Positions 21,329-23,994 of a stretch of DNA of 23,994 nt are shown here, in pieces (positions within the stretch are counted from its first letter, which is position 1; each line of letters begins with the position of its first letter). Below the pieces are notes generated by a model. It had not been told where the DNA came from. It saw only the letters and a list, made by a program, of their open reading frames with translations, and did no database searches. Origin of the DNA: Antrodiella citrinella (Eukaryota > Basidiomycota > Agaricomycetes > Polyporales > Steccherinaceae); the NCBI GenBank assembly GCA_004802725.1, contig SGPM01000386.1, forward strand, positions 1-23,994. The letters are read 5' to 3'. Position numbers and translations under genes: made by a program.

Positions 21329-22268
21329 CTAATCACGGACAGGCGATCTCGACCTACTATCCCTAATGTCATCTCGGCTGTGGCTTCTCCTAGCTCTGCT
21401 ACCAGAAACAGAACGACTCCTGCTTCGAGAGTACCTCGAGTACGACGAGTACGACCCTGAGCGCGAGCGTGAACGTGGCGAAATCGACCTTGTGCGTGAT
21501 CTGCTTGACCGAACCGAGTAGCTTCTCGACCTCGACCTTCTCCTGTACCCTGCACCTGCGCCTGTACCTCCCCTTTCATAACTAGGCGACCTCCTCCTTG
21601 GTACCAGCCTATCCACTCGCCGTACAGGCGAGCGTGAGCGTGAGCGCGAACCGGGTCGATAGGTATCTCGTGGCGGAGGTCCTCTACGACCATAAGGCCG
21701 GGAACGGAACCCATCTCCCCCTCCCCCGCCTCCAAACCGAGGTTCGCCTCTGCCTCGACGACTGAATCCTCCTCTGGGTGGTGAACGAGAATGAGTAGGT
21801 GGCGACCGCGAATAAGAACGACCTTTGTCGCGGCCGTTGCGAGCGCGGGGAGGGGGCCGCGGTGAACGCGACCGAGAGCGGACTGGGAGATCGGACAGTT
21901 CAACTCTGAGCACTGCGCCGTCGAGTTGACCACCGTTCATGTGTGACGCGGCTTTGTGAGCCGCAGCAGCGTTGACGTATTCCAGCGCAGCTCTCCCTCT
22001 GTTTTGACCGGCTGCACGGGTATGGTCAGAATGCTGCTTTGAGTGGGTAACGCGTACACTCACATTTTCCGTACATTGGCAAGTCAACTTTCGTGATGTC
22101 TCCATAGAAGCCGAAGATAGTTTGAAGATGAGACTCGACTACGTTCCGGGTGAGATTGGTGACCACGACAACCTTGGCGTGCGGCTTGTCGAGCTTGGTG
22201 TCTGCATCCATGTCCACATCTACATCGTGGAGAGGATGTGGCGACGTCGAACGACCTCTGTGAGACAT
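21329..22268 (-). CDS. RNPS1: RNPS1-like SR protein (RRM plus RS domain)
   Basis: Exons 22268-22064 and 22011-21329 with a 52-bp GT-AG intron; 295 residues. One RRM lies at about 32-112: VVVVTNLTRNVVESHLQTIF (RNP2 side, with the LTRNV found in RNPS1), then YGDITKVDLPMY, RGRAALEYV at the RNP1 position, and MNGGQLDGAVLRVEL. The rest is Arg-Ser dipeptide-rich, with Gly- and Pro-rich parts. RNPS1 belongs to the ASAP/PSAP complexes, which associate with the exon junction complex and affect splicing and RNA surveillance in the nucleus. The two aromatic residues usual in RNP1 are missing. The start at 22268 (MSHRGRSTSPHP) was chosen over the upstream in-frame extension, which reads like leader sequence. 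Other SR-type RRM proteins are possible, but the LTRNV and MNGGQLDG motifs favour RNPS1. Confidence 0.8.
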
Positions 22269-23814
22269 TTGGGCAGAAAGATAGGTGGTCGGAGATGAAC
22301 GAGAGCAATTCACGGTCAAGGAGCGGATTGTAAGCGCTCGATGCGTAGATGCTTGTTGGCAATTGTTTGGATAGTAAGAGTGTGGCACCAGCCCCCTACA
22401 GCCTAACATTACTTGGAATTATTCAGTATACGGTACTGGTATGTATGTATCTCTGGCCGTACGCATGACCTGGCGTAGGTACGTACCAGCAAACAGACGT
22501 TTCTGAGTGGCTCCTGGTCACTTACTTACCCATGCCGATCGAGCGAGCTTCGGGAGCAACGGTGTCTGCATACTGGCAGCATTGCGAGCTCTCTCGAGGA
22601 CCTAGTCAAAGTTTGCGAGAGGCTGAGATTCATTGATACGAAGGGTATCCAGTGTCTGGCGAGGAATTGTAGATTATGTGTGCATGGCGTGGATGCGGAA
22701 GATTTCCCTTGTGCGACCGTATACTGCACTACTAGACAGTCCTAGCACATGATATCGACACATTTCAGAACCGATGATGATTAAAAACGGGAATACATTG
22801 AATTTTGGGGTTAGGACAGAGGTATATAGGTACACCTGAACACAACAATCATTACCATTCATCTCAGCAAGCGGAGATGGACAAGCAGTAATCGGTTCTA
22901 GAACCGCATACCGTCGTCGCGAGGCAAGTGACGGCCACGACTTGCCTCACAACGTCCGTGTATGGTGGGGAGAGGGGGGGGGTCTTGGACTATCTGTGCG
23001 CATAAATGTACTCAGTCAGCAACATTTCGACCGGAAAATGACAAGACAACAGACCGGGCGAACGACGTTATATAGGCTTGACTAACAAGTAGCGTGTACG
23101 CAATGAGAGCAAGAGAGCATGACCAAAACTAAATTCACCGCAAAATGGTCCACAAAAGATGTTCCACGCAACTTGACACAACGTCGAAGAATCAAGAGCG
23201 GACGCTGATACGAGGGTGCTGTCGTGGATGCATACGAACTGGATTCGGTAAGTCAAAGCCTAGAGCGTAGCGGTCAACACTCAGCCTAGGTTCGCGTAGA
23301 CTGTACTTCACGCACCTGAGGGACTCTTGTAACCTCCATCCAGAAGACAATAAAGTGCTATGGACCGTCCATGTGCCAGTGGGAGCGTATGGACAAGCGC
23401 AGATAGTCACCCTGATGCTCTCCTAGCATCACAACTCACTAGTGAAAGAGGATGACGGACCGCCGGTTCCTGCAAGCTAATGCATTGACGTGTTTGCCTG
23501 TGTTGACCATGCAAAGCCTGCGGATGTTCTGCAATCGCGTAGATACAGAAGAAATGTTGCCCGGTAATGGTACTTTCAAGTCAAGATGTGGATGTGATAT
23601 CTCAAGGACGAGGGAGGGAGGTCAGCTTTGGAAGCGTGAACGTGTTAATTGTAGGCAAGTGTGGTCACTGTGTGGTGGTAGAGCTGGGCCAGAAGGTGGC
23701 CCAGAATCCAGATATTACTGTTCTGTTGAAAAAGGGAAGGTTCAGGATGATTCTGAATCTGACACACCGGCGATTGAGTGATTCTACCGTCGGTAGAAAT
23801 GCAAGTAAGATACG
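22269..23814. other. upstream region of the RNPS1-like gene, no gene recognised
   Basis: The proximal part should be the promoter and leader of the RNPS1-like gene. It contains the palindrome GGTACGTACC at 22479-22488 and a hairpin at 22921-22948. Overlapping plus-strand frames at 23452-23781 (109 codons) and 23567-23827 (86 codons) begin with ATG but match no family I know and lack supporting context; I do not call them genes. Confidence 0.4.
22921..22948. repeat. perfect 9-bp inverted repeat (hairpin)
   Basis: GAGGCAAGT and its reverse complement ACTTGCCTC are separated by 10 bases. No tRNA-like or terminator-like features surround it. Confidence 0.7.
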
Positions 23815-23994
23815 AAGTAGTATTTAATATATTAACGCTCATACAAACCGTGGTAAAATTTGATATATTGACAACTTGTAAGATGTATAGCAAAGTTTCA
23901 AATGCTATTGCACATTTTATTGTTTGGTAAAACTTCAACTACTAACGGTGGTAGTATGTTCGTTAAATCTTCATATTTTACTTGACATTTTATG
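23815..23994. other. AT-rich tail of the window
   Basis: Base composition changes sharply to roughly 70 percent A+T, unlike the balanced composition of the rest. Related short motifs recur (ACCGTGGTA near 23847 and ACGGTGGTA near 23945). It has no coding frame. It could be the edge of a transposable element or simply AT-rich intergenic DNA that continues beyond the window. Confidence 0.35.

Noticed and set aside
22436..22492. Imperfect inverted repeat around CTGGTATGTATG and GTACGTACCAG
   Set aside because: The match is short and interrupted, and no duplicated flanks are visible. Only the 10-bp palindrome is secure.
1..23994. CRISPR arrays, tRNA or rRNA genes, operons, prophage
   Set aside because: There are no regularly spaced repeats and no cloverleaf with a T-loop motif that I could find by eye, and the DNA is clearly eukaryotic.

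Overview
The window is nuclear DNA of a filamentous basidiomycete, most likely an Agaricomycete mushroom-type fungus. I infer this from dense genes cut by many very short introns (mostly 47-65 bp, GT-AG, with CTRAY-like branch sites), from fungus-specific families (Zn2Cys6 factor, Far11/STRIP1, Pcl-type cyclin) and from gene structure. No species can be named from sequence alone. All gene models below were assembled by hand from splice signals, reading-frame continuity and family motifs; none has transcript support.

Layout from left to right: a three-exon homeodomain-like gene (minus, 459-1489); a long purine-skewed intergenic stretch; a large Pcl/Pho80-type cyclin gene (minus, 3190-5696) whose cyclin box carries an apparent one-base frameshift; a 692-bp divergent promoter region; a 19-exon FAR11/STRIP1 gene for the STRIPAK complex (plus, 6389-10638); a 19-exon Zn2Cys6 transcription factor (plus, 10856-14007); DPH1, the first enzyme of diphthamide synthesis (minus, 14073-15836); a 523-bp inverted-repeat element with 9-bp target-site duplications (16052-16574); an NPC1/NCR1 sterol transporter (plus, 16662-21174); an RNPS1-like RRM/RS-domain protein (minus, 21329-22268); and about 1.7 kb with no convincing gene, ending in AT-rich sequence.

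The genes are mostly housekeeping or signalling and form no operon-like unit or obvious single pathway. The cyclin/FAR11 and DPH1/NCR1 pairs are divergent. The transcription factor/DPH1 and NCR1/RNPS1 pairs are convergent, with only 65 and 154 bp between stop codons.

The most interesting points are the MITE-like element wedged into the DPH1/NCR1 promoter beside an NPC1 N-terminus with no visible signal peptide, the cyclin frameshift, three conservation-supported GC-AG introns, the Zn2Cys6 domain spread over five exons including 11-, 23- and 29-nt micro-exons, and a homeodomain in which the near-invariant Asn51 is Arg. I found no convincing new multi-gene system.
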